NCBI RefSeq assembly: GCF_049200465.1
Contig: NZ_CP120836.1
Location: forward strand, 5,456,001-5,520,000
Direction: 5' to 3'
Length of the DNA stretch: 64,000 nt
Origin: Leptothermofonsia sp049200465
Lineage (GTDB): Bacteria > Cyanobacteriota > Cyanobacteriia > Leptolyngbyales > Leptolyngbyaceae
The notes beneath the pieces were generated by a model. The model was not told where the DNA came from. It did not search any database and saw nothing but the letters and a program-made list of their open reading frames with translations. Position 1 is the stretch's first letter; each line of letters opens with the position of its first letter. A program made the translations under genes and the position numbers. This document shows, one piece after another, positions 16,749 to 25,946 of this stretch.

Positions 16749-17678
16749 ATGAATACCTTCGATGATGCCGCTTTAATTCTTCAGTTTGTCAAGCGAGAGG
16801 GGGCACTCGCGTCTAATCAAAATTTGCGAATTGAGCCTGCGTTTGACTCTGTTCAACTGCTTGCCAGGCGAGGTGGTTTGCTGGCAACGTTTAAAACCCC
16901 AAACAATTTGCCTACGGTACTGGTAAGACGGGGATCGGAGTACTATAACCTGATACATCGGGTTCTGGTTGAAAACTGCTTTATTCCAATGAACCCCTCT
17001 GAAACATCAAAGTTTACTAAATATGAGCGGAGTCAGATTCCCGATGGCTATAAACTAAACTGCACGGAAGCAAGATTTCTATGGAAGGAGTGGTGGACCA
17101 AGGTCCGTCAGGGAAATCGCAACAACATTCAGACTGATCTCGTGATTTTTTGCAGAAATACCTGGTATCCCATTCGAGAGATTGTTTGCAGCCACAGAAC
17201 GTTATTTATCACTACGCTCGTCTCCGAGTTTGTGTATCAGGGATCGGAGCTAATTGTCTGGCTGAGCAAGGAGTCCGATCAAACAGCCGAGAATCAAGCA
17301 GCAGAGAAGTTGCCGCAAGCTCTACCCATTGCTCCACCCAATCAGCCTAATCTCAATAAACCCGTTTTTCGCCAATCCCCCGGACGAACTGCATTTGTCG
17401 GCAAAGATTTGCCTCCACTCGCCTCATCAGCAGTACGGGGCAGTCTTTCAGGAAATGGCGAAAACGAGAATTCGGAAAATTCAACCACTCGCCCCGACTT
17501 GAGACAAGTGTTGAAGTTTCGTCAAGGCAAGCTCTACATTACTACCGCCATTGGTGAGATTGTTGTAGAGGGGGCTCATTTGAAATTTTGGCTGAACGAT
17601 GAGGAGCCTGCGATCGCCCCCAAAACTGTCAACATTGAAACCTATCGCGATCGGGAAGCGCAGGTAGTCAATATTTAA
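16749..17678 (+). CDS. Unknown 309-aa protein
   Basis: Starts at ATG 16749; a longer frame from TTG 16680 adds 23 residues but has a weak start. The N-terminal half (NTFDDAALILQFVKREGALA, then FKTPNNLPTVLVRRGSEYYNLI, FLWKEWWTKVRQGNR) is well folded in appearance. The C-terminal half carries two similar segments: IREIVCSHRTLFITTLVSEFVYQGSELIVWL and LKFRQGKLYITTAIGEIVVEGAHLKFWL, suggesting an internal repeat split by a proline/glutamine-rich linker. No membrane segment or known motif. Function unknown. Confidence 0.65.
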   Translation: MNTFDDAALILQFVKREGALASNQNLRIEPAFDSVQLLARRGGLLATFKTPNNLPTVLVRRGSEYYNLIHRVLVENCFIPMNPSETSKFTKYERSQIPDGYKLNCTEARFLWKEWWTKVRQGNRNNIQTDLVIFCRNTWYPIREIVCSHRTLFITTLVSEFVYQGSELIVWLSKESDQTAENQAAEKLPQALPIAPPNQPNLNKPVFRQSPGRTAFVGKDLPPLASSAVRGSLSGNGENENSENSTTRPDLRQVLKFRQGKLYITTAIGEIVVEGAHLKFWLNDEEPAIAPKTVNIETYRDREAQVVNI

Positions 17679-17685
17679 GACAACT

Positions 17686-17716
17686 GGCAACAGGGGGCCG
17701 CTTGTCGCCTGTTGCC
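17686..17716. terminator. Hairpin between converging genes
   Basis: A 9-bp perfect stem, ggcaacagg / cctgttgcc, with a 13-nt loop. It lies between the 309-aa gene (plus) and flv1 (minus), which converge here. No long T tract follows on either strand, so its strength as a terminator is uncertain. Confidence 0.45.
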
Positions 17717-17731
17717 TTCATCAAAACTGGA

Positions 17732-19630
17732 TCAATACTGACTTCCTGACTTACGGTGATTGACAGCGGTTACGCTGGTGGAATCCATGACTTTGCCACT
17801 GTCAACGGTGGCATAAATTAGCCAATGGTCGCCGCACTCCATCCGGTTTTGCACTGTACACTCCAGATAGGCCAACGCATCGGTCAGAATGGGACATCCA
17901 TTAGCCGCGTCCTGAATGGCAACGCCTGCAAAGCGATCTTCCCCTGGAACCTGGGGCCTCAAGAAATGACGGGGAATAGTTTTTCCTTCTTGAAACAGGT
18001 TGAGAACGAATTGTTCACCCGCCGATGCCAGCATTGCCCCCACTCCATCCTTTCTGACAGAGATTGTGATTCCGGGCGGATCAAAGCTGGCCTGCGAAAC
18101 CCAGGAGGTGAGGACGCCAATTTGGGTGCCATCTTTTCTGGCTGTGATCAGGCAGATAGAGCCAATAACTCGCCCAACTGCCTGAGCGGTGCGATCGGTC
18201 TGGGCTTCCACAGCCATCTGACGTGGGGTACGGGCTTTTTTGGTCTTTTTCAGGGTTTGAACAAATTCAGTCCCGGCCGCTTCACACTGATTGAGAGTTT
18301 CTTCAGTGGGCTTGAATTTCACCCGAATCGTGTCAAATCCAAAGCGGTAGCCTGCATCCTGAAGCTTACTTTCCAGCAAATCGATCGCTTCGCCGCTCCA
18401 CCCATAGGAACCAAAGACTCCTGCTATCTTTGTTTTGGCTGCCTGGGATAGCACAATGCCCAAAGCTGTTTGAATTTGAATCGGAGCGTGACCTCCCAGA
18501 GTGGGTGAACCCATTACAAACCCATCACAGCGATCAATCGCCCGGCTTACTTCCTCGGTGTCGGCAAATTCACAATTGATGGATTCAACCGCTGCGCCTG
18601 CGTCCATCATGCCTTTAGCGATCGCCTGAGCCAGTGTCGCCGTATTGCCGTAGGCTGAGGTGTAGAGCATGGCAACGTTGACATCCTGACTTTGCTGTTG
18701 GGCGCACCATTCGCGGTACTCCAGGGTCAGGCGGCTGAGGCTGTGTCGCACAATTGGACCATGGGCAGGCGCGTACATTTTTACAGATAAGCGCGATAGC
18801 CGATCAAGTACTGTTTCAACCTGGATGGCTTGAGCGGCATGGATGCAGTCGAAGTAATACCGCCGATCTTCCTCATAGTGTTTCCAATGTTCATCCAGGA
18901 TGGATTCATCACAAACATGGGCTCCAAACAGTTTATCGGTAAAGAGGATGCGGGTTGCCGGATCGTAAGTGCATAGGGCATCGGGATGGCGGGGAGTGGG
19001 AACGAAGCGAAACTGAAGTTCATGCCCATCACCCAGATCGAGCACTTCCTCATCGCGGACAATGTGAACCTTTAAGGTCCGATTTGTCGCATATTCGATC
19101 CCCAGGTCTAACGCTGCATCATCAATCACCGCAGAGGTTGATTGATTCGTCAGGGTTGATCGAAGGGTAATCGCACCGGGCTTGGAGCAGATGACCGTGG
19201 CGTAGGGGGCTAATTCCAGTAATCGCCTCAGGGTAGCAATGCGGTTGGGGTTGACGTGACTCAAAATCACATAGTTCAGCCGTTGAAGATACTGATGCTG
19301 CTGAAGCTCGTCCAGAAACAAATCCGTAAATGACTCCCCCGGTGGATCAATCAGTGCAGTTTCCCGTGCCTGAATCAGGTAGGCATTTGCAGTAGTACCT
19401 TTCTGGCGGGCGTATTCAATTTCAAATTTGAGCCGATCCCAGGTGCGCGATCGCAGTACGAGGGTGTTTTCGCCAACTTCCGCCACCTGAACATCCCGGC
19501 TTCTGGAAACAGACGGTGCATGCCCTGTAGCCACATTTTGCGGAGTGTCTTGCTGGGACTCAGAGATTGAAGAGGACTGGAACGGTTTGACCAGTCCAGC
19601 AAAAGCTTTGAGAAGAGGGTTAGAAGACAT
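17732..19630 (-). CDS. flv1: Flavodiiron protein Flv1 (iron-ligand-substituted type)
   Basis: 632 residues: metallo-beta-lactamase-like domain (about 45-290), flavodoxin domain (about 318-455, VAMLYTSAYGNTATLAQAI and MGSPTLGG) and C-terminal flavin reductase domain (about 480-632). The diiron ligand motif HxExDH is replaced: LSHVNPNRIATL. The LHWPD position reads RHPDA. This is typical of Flv1/Flv2, which work as heteromers with Flv3/Flv4 to reduce O2 to water behind photosystem I. It is encoded 227 bp after flv3, on the same strand. The N-terminus has a 40-residue polar extension. Confidence 0.92.
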   Translation of the reverse strand: MSSNPLLKAFAGLVKPFQSSSISESQQDTPQNVATGHAPSVSRSRDVQVAEVGENTLVLRSRTWDRLKFEIEYARQKGTTANAYLIQARETALIDPPGESFTDLFLDELQQHQYLQRLNYVILSHVNPNRIATLRRLLELAPYATVICSKPGAITLRSTLTNQSTSAVIDDAALDLGIEYATNRTLKVHIVRDEEVLDLGDGHELQFRFVPTPRHPDALCTYDPATRILFTDKLFGAHVCDESILDEHWKHYEEDRRYYFDCIHAAQAIQVETVLDRLSRLSVKMYAPAHGPIVRHSLSRLTLEYREWCAQQQSQDVNVAMLYTSAYGNTATLAQAIAKGMMDAGAAVESINCEFADTEEVSRAIDRCDGFVMGSPTLGGHAPIQIQTALGIVLSQAAKTKIAGVFGSYGWSGEAIDLLESKLQDAGYRFGFDTIRVKFKPTEETLNQCEAAGTEFVQTLKKTKKARTPRQMAVEAQTDRTAQAVGRVIGSICLITARKDGTQIGVLTSWVSQASFDPPGITISVRKDGVGAMLASAGEQFVLNLFQEGKTIPRHFLRPQVPGEDRFAGVAIQDAANGCPILTDALAYLECTVQNRMECGDHWLIYATVDSGKVMDSTSVTAVNHRKSGSQY

Positions 19631-19857
19631 GGGAAATAGGGAGGAGAGGGGCCAGGGGGCGAGGAAGAAAGAAAGAGGAAAGAGGGAAGTTAGGTGGCAG
19701 GTGAGGGAAGGAAGGAATGGATGATAGGGGGATGGGGATGATGGAGAAATGGGAAGTGATAAAGTCAGGAAAGCGTTAGATGTAGCAGGTATCGGGAAAG
19801 ACGGTGAAGGTCTTACGCTGTCTAACAGGTCCTGGTTTTGATGGCTATCGTTATGAA

Positions 19858-21582
19858 TCAGTAATGGTTTCCAACTTTACGGTGGTGGACAGCTGTCAGG
19901 GCATCGGTGTTTGAGACGCGACCAAGTTCAACGGTGCTGTAGACGAGCCAGTGATCGTTGCAATCTAGACGACTGATGACTTCACACTCCAGGTAGGCGA
20001 GGGCATCGGCCAGAATTGGAGCCCCATTGTTGGCGGGATAGGTTTTTACCCCTTCAAATCGATCAGCACCGGGAGGAAAGCGTTTCAGGAAGTGCTTCAT
20101 TAATGGCTGGTAGTTGCCTTCTTGCAACACGTTGAGCGTGAAGCGATCGCCCACATGCATGAATGACTCAATCGCCCGGTCCTTGGCTACGGCAATGGTG
20201 ATCCCTAAGGGTTCCAGGCTGGCCTGCGCCACCCAGGATGCCAGCATGGCACTGGAAGCTTCGCCCTTTTTAGCAGTGATGATGTACAGCCCGCCGCTAA
20301 TACGCCCAAGGGCTTTATCCAGGTCGCTGTTGAGGGACTTCATTTGCTTAATGCTGCGATCGCGGGTGAGCCACTGCCCCAGGTCAGTTCCCGCTTCGTC
20401 ACAGAGTTGGTAGGTAGCTTCTGTGGGAGTTTCTTTAATCAAGATGGGGGGAAAGCCTTCGGTCAAACCAATTTCCTGAAAGCGGTTTCTTAGCGGGTAA
20501 ACGGATTCGTCATCAGTGCCACCGGCTTCAAACAAACCAAAGGATTGCTTGGCATGGGCGGCTGCCAGGATTGTGCTGATGACGGGTTGAGTAACCGCTG
20601 ATTGGGACTGGGGCGGCATCCCAATGACAATCCCCGCCGCAATGTCCATTAGTTCTCGCACTTCCTGAGGTTCCACGGCTCGGAAATCGACTTGCTCAAC
20701 AGCAACACCTGTTTTGGAGATACCCTGGGCAATGGCATGGGCGAGGCGATCGCTATGCCCGTATTCCGACATATAGAACAGAACAACAGTGGTTTCTGCC
20801 TTCGCCTTAGCCTGACTCCATTCCCTGTAGCGTCCCACCAGTTCGGAAATGTGATGTTGCAATAGCGGTCCATGCCCCGTTGCAATTTGAGTAATCGAGG
20901 GCAGTTCATTTATCCGTTTAATCGCCGACAGCACAGAGCGGGCGTTGGGTTCCATGAGGCACTCATAGTAGGTGCGAAAGTCAGGGCTGATCAGGTCCAG
21001 ATCTTCATCGTAGGTGCAGTCGTCGCAAAAGTGCATACCAAAGGCATCGCAGGTGAAGAGCACTTGCGTTTTGTGGTCGTAGGTAAAGATGGTGTCGGGC
21101 CAGTGCAGGTTTGGTGCAGAGACAAATTCCAATTCGTGGCTGTTACCCAGGTCGAGGCGATCGCCATTCTTCACTAGCTTACGTTTGAATGGTTGATGTA
21201 CCAGATCTTCCAGAAATTGGATGGCAACCTTGGCCCCCACCACTGTTGCCTGCGGAGCCAATTTCAAAAGGTCAGCCACCAGACCGCTATGGTCAGGCTC
21301 TGTATGGCTGATAATCAAATAATCAATTTGGGCTGGATTGACTAACCCGGTGAGGGCATTCAGATAAAGCTGGCGAAACTTTTCGTGGGAAGTATCTACC
21401 AGGGCGATTTTTTCACCCCGAATCAGGAAGGAGTTGTAGGTGGTGCCATTCTGGAGGGCAAATTCAATGTCGAAGCGATCGCGGTCCCAATCCAGACATC
21501 GAATTCCCATGGTATCCGCTGCAATTTCGACCGTTTCCAGCGTTAGCCGGGATTGAACCTGTTCCGTGGTCAGCGCGACCAT
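19858..21582 (-). CDS. flv3: Flavodiiron protein Flv3 (canonical ligands)
   Basis: 574 residues from ATG 21582, preceded at 8 nt by a strong GGGAGG site. A TTG start five codons earlier is less likely. The diiron motif is intact: ISHTEPDHSGLV, then APNLHWPDTIFTYD, FTCDAFGMHFC and ATGHGPLLQHH. Flavodoxin (VVLFYMSEYGHSDRL) and flavin-reductase (KGEASSAMLASWVAQ) domains follow. LDWDRDRFDIEFALQNGTTYNS resembles Flv3 of Synechocystis. With Flv1 it forms an O2-reducing electron valve. It is divergent from coaX. Confidence 0.94.
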   Translation of the reverse strand: MVALTTEQVQSRLTLETVEIAADTMGIRCLDWDRDRFDIEFALQNGTTYNSFLIRGEKIALVDTSHEKFRQLYLNALTGLVNPAQIDYLIISHTEPDHSGLVADLLKLAPQATVVGAKVAIQFLEDLVHQPFKRKLVKNGDRLDLGNSHELEFVSAPNLHWPDTIFTYDHKTQVLFTCDAFGMHFCDDCTYDEDLDLISPDFRTYYECLMEPNARSVLSAIKRINELPSITQIATGHGPLLQHHISELVGRYREWSQAKAKAETTVVLFYMSEYGHSDRLAHAIAQGISKTGVAVEQVDFRAVEPQEVRELMDIAAGIVIGMPPQSQSAVTQPVISTILAAAHAKQSFGLFEAGGTDDESVYPLRNRFQEIGLTEGFPPILIKETPTEATYQLCDEAGTDLGQWLTRDRSIKQMKSLNSDLDKALGRISGGLYIITAKKGEASSAMLASWVAQASLEPLGITIAVAKDRAIESFMHVGDRFTLNVLQEGNYQPLMKHFLKRFPPGADRFEGVKTYPANNGAPILADALAYLECEVISRLDCNDHWLVYSTVELGRVSNTDALTAVHHRKVGNHY

Positions 21583-21695
21583 TGAAGTGCCTCCCAATCA
21601 AATCGTAATGATTGCAACAGTTCTTCTTTATATTATTGGTACACTCCCCAGCTTTGTAAAGTTTTGTTAGGTAAAGTTACTTATCAGGTAAATTT

Positions 21696-22475
21696 ATGGA
21701 TCGACCCGGATCCTGGCTAGCTTTGGTTATTGGTAATTCACGATTGCACTGGGCCCAGTTTAAGGGCGATCGTCTTCATAAAACCTGGAATACCCCCCAT
21801 CTGTCCGGCTCACCGACCCATGCCTGCTTCCAGAATGGGGAAGAGGCTCTGGATCAGGAAAAGGTTGAATGGCTAAAGGAACTCTGCGAAATCTGGATTG
21901 CTTCGGTCGTTCCTGCCCAAAATCACTATTGGGAAAACAACCCTAATGCCCACTTCATCTCACTCAAATTGGTCCCTCTGAAGGGAATGTATTCCACCTT
22001 TGGGATTGATCGCGCCCTTGCCCTTTGGGGAGCGATTCAAACGGTTGGCAGTCCTGCACTGATGATTGACGCTGGCACTGCTCTCACATTCACTGGAGCG
22101 GATGAACATCATCAGCTCGTTGGGGGTGCAATTCTGCCTGGTCTCGGTCTCCAATTTCGCTCCCTAGGCGAGGCAACCGCCGCCTTACCCGTCCACCCAT
22201 CCTCCCGTCCACCCAGCCACCCTCTTCCGAACCGCTGGGCTCTCAACACAGAGGATGCGATCGCCAGCGGCATCCTTTACACCTTGCTGGCAGGCATTCA
22301 ATCCTTTGTAGAGGATTGGTGGCAGCAATTTCCGGGCAGTGCTGTAGTAATGACTGGCGGTGATGGGAAAGACTTGCATCAGTATTTAGGGGAGCGATCG
22401 CCTGAACTGGCATCAAAAATTAGCTTGAATCCCCATGTGATTTTTGAAGGTATCCGAGCACTCAGAATTACCTGA
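21696..22475 (+). CDS. coaX: Type III pantothenate kinase (CoaX)
   Basis: 259 residues of the ASKHA fold. Seen: LALVIGNSRLHWAQF (phosphate-binding GN[ST]R; the usual Asp before IGN is absent, as I recall for other cyanobacterial members), YSTFGIDRALALWGA (GxDR), MIDAGTALTFT with Asp125, and GGAILPGLGLQFRSL. It phosphorylates pantothenate, the first step of coenzyme A synthesis. Residues 165-178 (PVHPSSRPPSHPLP) are a proline/histidine-rich insertion coded by tccaccca-type low-complexity DNA. The 3' end overlaps the converging hydrolase gene by 8 bp. Confidence 0.88.
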   Translation: MDRPGSWLALVIGNSRLHWAQFKGDRLHKTWNTPHLSGSPTHACFQNGEEALDQEKVEWLKELCEIWIASVVPAQNHYWENNPNAHFISLKLVPLKGMYSTFGIDRALALWGAIQTVGSPALMIDAGTALTFTGADEHHQLVGGAILPGLGLQFRSLGEATAALPVHPSSRPPSHPLPNRWALNTEDAIASGILYTLLAGIQSFVEDWWQQFPGSAVVMTGGDGKDLHQYLGERSPELASKISLNPHVIFEGIRALRIT

Positions 22476-23337
22476 CTGGCACTCCAGAGACAAACGCCCG
22501 AATACGCTGTGCAACTAAATCAGGATGAATTCCCAAAACATTTTCCCCGGCTTGCGGAATCTGTTCCAGCTCAGTTTTGGAAGCGAGCTGGGCATAGGTC
22601 TGGTTTAAGGAAATGGCAATTGCGCCATCCCGTTCTCCCTGCAAAATCAAGGCAGGCACTTTCAACCACCGCAATTGATCATTGAGAAATTCTGCCTTAA
22701 TTTCTGATCGCCGCCGGTAAAAAAGCAATTTGCACGCAGTTAAGGATGCAAGCAACTTTTGGCGGCGAGCTAACAGATGTTCAATCCTTTGAAGCTTAAG
22801 GATTTTGCTGAGAGGGAGGAGCGATCGCAACCCCCAATCGGCCCAGGGTGCTAGCAGAAGCCGTGCCCAAAACCAGCGGTCTTTCCTGTCCCACGTTTGC
22901 ACACCTTCCGGGGCCAGCAGTACAACTCCAGCAACCTGATCGATATATTTGAGGGCAAAGCTAGCGGCTACCCAACCTCCCAGGGAATGCCCCACCAGGT
23001 AGATCTGTTGCAACTTCAACGCCCTTAGAAATTCTGCTAAACACTCTACTTCCAGAGCAATCGAGTAATGAACATCAGGATTTTCAGATTCTCCAAAGCC
23101 CAAAAGGTCTGGCACAATGCAGTGATAGTCCTGGCTCAGTTGCTCAACCACTGGCATCCACTGGCTGCTATCCTGCCAGGAACCGTGTAAAAACACCAGC
23201 GCAGGACCCTGCCCCACCTCACGCCAGAAGATCAAACCCTGGGATAGCCTGATGCGGGAGTTGCGAATCGGTAGAGGCATCCTGTTTGTGTCAATAAGGG
23301 GATGGGCAAGAGGTTTAAGGAAGCGATTGAGCTTCAT
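22468..23337 (-). CDS. Alpha/beta hydrolase with altered His position
   Basis: 289 residues. Oxyanion motif LHGSWQDSSQW, nucleophile elbow VGHSLGGW (Ser118), LLGFGESEN, and acid region LILQGERDGAI are present. The usual catalytic histidine motif AGH near the C-terminus reads QAGENVLGIHPDL: Glu replaces His, although another His lies six residues later. Activity is therefore uncertain. Substrate unknown. The gene stands alone and converges on coaX. Confidence 0.85.
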   Translation of the reverse strand: MKLNRFLKPLAHPLIDTNRMPLPIRNSRIRLSQGLIFWREVGQGPALVFLHGSWQDSSQWMPVVEQLSQDYHCIVPDLLGFGESENPDVHYSIALEVECLAEFLRALKLQQIYLVGHSLGGWVAASFALKYIDQVAGVVLLAPEGVQTWDRKDRWFWARLLLAPWADWGLRSLLPLSKILKLQRIEHLLARRQKLLASLTACKLLFYRRRSEIKAEFLNDQLRWLKVPALILQGERDGAIAISLNQTYAQLASKTELEQIPQAGENVLGIHPDLVAQRIRAFVSGVPVR

Positions 23338-23557
23338 CTTGAAATGTTACGCCAAAGGGGTTGCCTATTCCAGAACCTCGCTCTTCAGATGAATTTGTAG
23401 AAGTGCAAGCAGCATAGTTACGTTAGGGCGGACGGAGCAGACGATCAGTGCTCCCCCTCGCCTTCATACCGATAAATTTCCCTCGTTCCCAATAGGGTTG
23501 GTTGAGCAGCAAAGGTTATCTGCATCCGGCGAGCTCGCTCGTTCTTTCCAGTCAACC

Positions 23558-23779
23558 CTAGTGGTTCACCACAGGAACTTTGCCTGGTTATCTATAGCTC
23601 TACGCGGGTGCGTTAGGACATTGGAATTAGAGAGGGAGTGGGGGCTTCGCACCCAGCCAGGGGTTTCACCCCTGCACCCCGTCCTAACCATAATGACTAC
23701 CGCTATAAACCCAGAAAAACAAATTTACGGAGTTTTGAAGGATTGCAAATCCTTCAAAATCTGCTTGGCAGTCTACTAG
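23558..23779. repeat. CTAG-bounded repeat interrupted by a 111-bp element
   Basis: Left part 23558-23594 (ctagtggttcaccacaggaa...) and right part 23706-23779 (aacccagaaaaacaaatttacgg... to ctactag) together match the reverse complement of the intact copy at 16509-16614. Between them sits the family A element, with TA on both sides where the intact copy has a single TA. Confidence 0.9.
23595..23705 (+). repeat. 111-bp TAGC...GCTA element (MITE family A), copy 3
   Basis: Full copy nested in the CTAG-bounded repeat. TA at 23593-23594 and 23706-23707 is the duplicated target. This copy proves mobility and defines the ends. Confidence 0.95.
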
Positions 23780-24243
23780 GCAAGGGTTGTTAAACCGTTA
23801 AAATAATCTTGCAATTGGCGATCGTGATCATGAGAGAGGGTACCAATAGGCAGGGAATTTGGAGCAAATGCCTGAACATCACTGACTTCCATTGAATCTT
23901 TAATTTCCATCGTTCCCTGAGCTTCGACCTCAATCACAACACAAATGGAGTGAACCCGAGGATCTCGTTCAGGTGAAGAATAAACGCCAACAAGACGGCG
24001 AATTCTGGAAACCTCTAGGCCAGTTTCTTCCTCCAGTTCCCGCTGCACAGTGGTAGGAATGTCTTCCCCCCAATTCACCATACCCCCTGGTAATCCCCAT
24101 TTGCCATTGTCTCGCCGTTGAATGAGCACAATGCGTCCGTCAGGCAGGATGGGAATGATACTGGTGCCTATCACCGGATGGCGAAACAGAATACCCAGAA
24201 CGGTTTGTGTGAAATGCCACCATTGACGCATAGGCAAAAGCAT
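23776..24243 (-). CDS. Nudix hydrolase
   Basis: 155 residues. The Nudix box GX5EX7REUXEEXGU is intact: GGMVNWGEDIPTTVQRELEEETGLEV (written here only as its consensus plus the ends GGMVNWGED and RELEEETGLEV). The N-terminus MRQWWHFTQTVLGILFRHPVIG precedes ILPDGRIVLIQRRDNGKWGLPG. It hydrolyses a nucleoside diphosphate linked to another moiety. The substrate is not evident. The stop codon (TAG) lies inside the terminal CTAG of the neighbouring repeat, so the repeat supplies the gene end. Confidence 0.9.
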   Translation of the reverse strand: MLLPMRQWWHFTQTVLGILFRHPVIGTSIIPILPDGRIVLIQRRDNGKWGLPGGMVNWGEDIPTTVQRELEEETGLEVSRIRRLVGVYSSPERDPRVHSICVVIEVEAQGTMEIKDSMEVSDVQAFAPNSLPIGTLSHDHDRQLQDYFNGLTTLA

Positions 24244-24340
24244 GAGCTAAACACATCCACTATTCAGGGCAGCAGATGCACAAGTAGGATGGAAGTACTT
24301 CTTTAGAACCACTGACATATGAACTGAGTAGCATTCTCCC

Positions 24341-24799
24341 TCAAGCGAGATTAGCGAGAATTTCTTCTGCGTGATTCTCGGGCTTAACCTTGGTATAAAT
24401 CTTTTCAATCGTACCATCGGGAGCGATGATAAAGGTGTTGCGGCTGATGCCCATATACTCTTTACCCATAAATTTCTTCAACCCATAGCTGTTGTAGGTG
24501 GTGGCTACTTTGCCCTCTTCGTCAATCAGGAGTGGGAAAGGGAGGTTGAACTTTGTTGTAAATTTTTCATGGGATTTGGCATCATCCGTACTAACGCCGA
24601 GGACAACTATATCCTTACTCTGGAACTCTGCATAGGAGTCCCGAAAACTGCAGGCTTCTTTTGTGCAACCTGGAGTGTTGTCACGGGGATAGAAGTAAAG
24701 CACCACTCGCCTGCCCTTCAGGTCGGACAATCTGATGATATTGCCCTTAGCATCAGGTAGGCTGAAGTCAGGAGCCGGATCGCCAACTTTAAGCACCAT
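24341..24799 (-). CDS. bcp: Thioredoxin-dependent peroxiredoxin, BCP/PrxQ type
   Basis: 152 residues, full length. VGDPAPDFSLPDAKG, LYFYPRDNTPGCTKEACSF with the peroxidatic Cys45 and resolving Cys50 five residues later (PrxQ pattern), LGVSTDDAKSHEKF, and NTFIIAPDGTIEKIY. It reduces peroxides in the cytoplasm using thioredoxin, a common antioxidant enzyme in cyanobacteria. Single gene on the minus strand, start ATG 24799. Confidence 0.95.
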   Translation of the reverse strand: MVLKVGDPAPDFSLPDAKGNIIRLSDLKGRRVVLYFYPRDNTPGCTKEACSFRDSYAEFQSKDIVVLGVSTDDAKSHEKFTTKFNLPFPLLIDEEGKVATTYNSYGLKKFMGKEYMGISRNTFIIAPDGTIEKIYTKVKPENHAEEILANLA

Positions 24800-25222
24800 A
24801 GAAATAGAGGAAGGGATACAAGTTTACGGTTGATAATTGGGGACTGGGTTGACGGCAACTATTGGTATTGGGCGTCCCCTCTGATAGAGTAAAGGTTTCT
24901 TTACACTCTGTCCAGTTTGGGATAGGGAGGGGGGATAGGGGGAGGTTTCTCTACAAGACGGTTCTAGAAATGGGGCTGTGGCTCCTTGAAACCCTGATTT
25001 CCTCGACTCCTTGTCCAGGATTGCCACAAAAAATTTGACAAACCCGAACTCAAAACTGTCCTGACCCCATTACTCCGCTACTCTCTTACTCCGTCACCCA
25101 TCTACCCCTTTACCCATCCACCCCTTCTAACAACTAACAACCAACAACTAATAACTTCTCAGCTCCAACACCCGACGCTTATCCTCTACCCCCTCATCTA
25201 TTACACGGACCCTCTGTCTCCG
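24800..25222. other. Intergenic, low-complexity
   Basis: 423 bp with g-rich runs (gggatagggaggggggataggggg) and ccacccatctacccctttacccatcc / aacaactaacaaccaac tandem motifs. No gene recognised. Confidence 0.5.
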
Positions 25223-25885
25223 CTACAGCACTCCTTTAGAACTGGGAATGGTCTGTGCTCTTCGGGGATCGATTTCGATCGCCATCCGGAGCGATCGCGC
25301 AAATGCCTTGAAAGTGGCTTCAATAATGTGGTGGGAGTTAATGCCATCCAACTGACGAATGTGGAGGGTCATTTGGGAGTGATTGACCAGTGCCACGAAG
25401 AATTCCCTTACCAGTTGGGTGTCGTAGGTGCCGACTCGTTCAGTTGGGATGGTTAACCCATAGCTCAAATGGGGGCGACCGGAGAAGTCTAAGGCGACCT
25501 GAATCAGTGCCTCATCTAGAGGCGCGATGAAGTGTCCAAAACGGACGATGCCTTTGCGATCGCCCAGTGCTTTGCCTAACGCCATTCCCAATGTGATGCC
25601 TACATCTTCATTGGTGTGGTGGTCGTCAATTTCGTAATCTCCTGTGGCCTGCACATCCAGGTCAATCAACCCATGGGAAGCAATCTGGTGCAGCATGTGG
25701 TCAAGGAAGGGAATGCCTGTTTTGGCTGTACAGTTCCCGCTGCCATCCACGTTGATCCTTACATGTACGTCAGTTTCGCCCGTTTTGCGGCTAACCGATG
25801 CGCTGCGGCAGGGTAGGGTCAGCTCCTGGGAGTGATTGAAAGCGCGATCGCTTCTGGGTTCTGAAATCGCATTACTGGTGTTCAT
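25223..25885 (-). CDS. hisB: Imidazoleglycerol-phosphate dehydratase
   Basis: 220 residues, monofunctional HisB as in other cyanobacteria. RKTGETDVHVRINVDG, GIPFLDHMLHQIASHG, the metal-binding DDHHTNEDVGI, ALDFSGRPHLSY, and the second metal motif NSHHIIEATFKAFARSLR are all present, ending DPRRAQTIPSSKGVL. It dehydrates imidazoleglycerol phosphate in histidine synthesis. About 25 N-terminal residues precede the conserved domain. Stand-alone gene. Confidence 0.96.
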   Translation of the reverse strand: MNTSNAISEPRSDRAFNHSQELTLPCRSASVSRKTGETDVHVRINVDGSGNCTAKTGIPFLDHMLHQIASHGLIDLDVQATGDYEIDDHHTNEDVGITLGMALGKALGDRKGIVRFGHFIAPLDEALIQVALDFSGRPHLSYGLTIPTERVGTYDTQLVREFFVALVNHSQMTLHIRQLDGINSHHIIEATFKAFARSLRMAIEIDPRRAQTIPSSKGVL

Positions 25886-25946
25886 GGATATTGAGACTTA
25901 ACAGGATCTATGGATCCATTATCGATGGAATCCGCGATCCTTACAT

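Noticed and set aside
17732..21582. Flv2-Flv4 instead of Flv1-Flv3
   Set aside because: The two genes are adjacent without the small membrane-protein gene found between flv4 and flv2, and the canonical member's N-terminus resembles Flv3.
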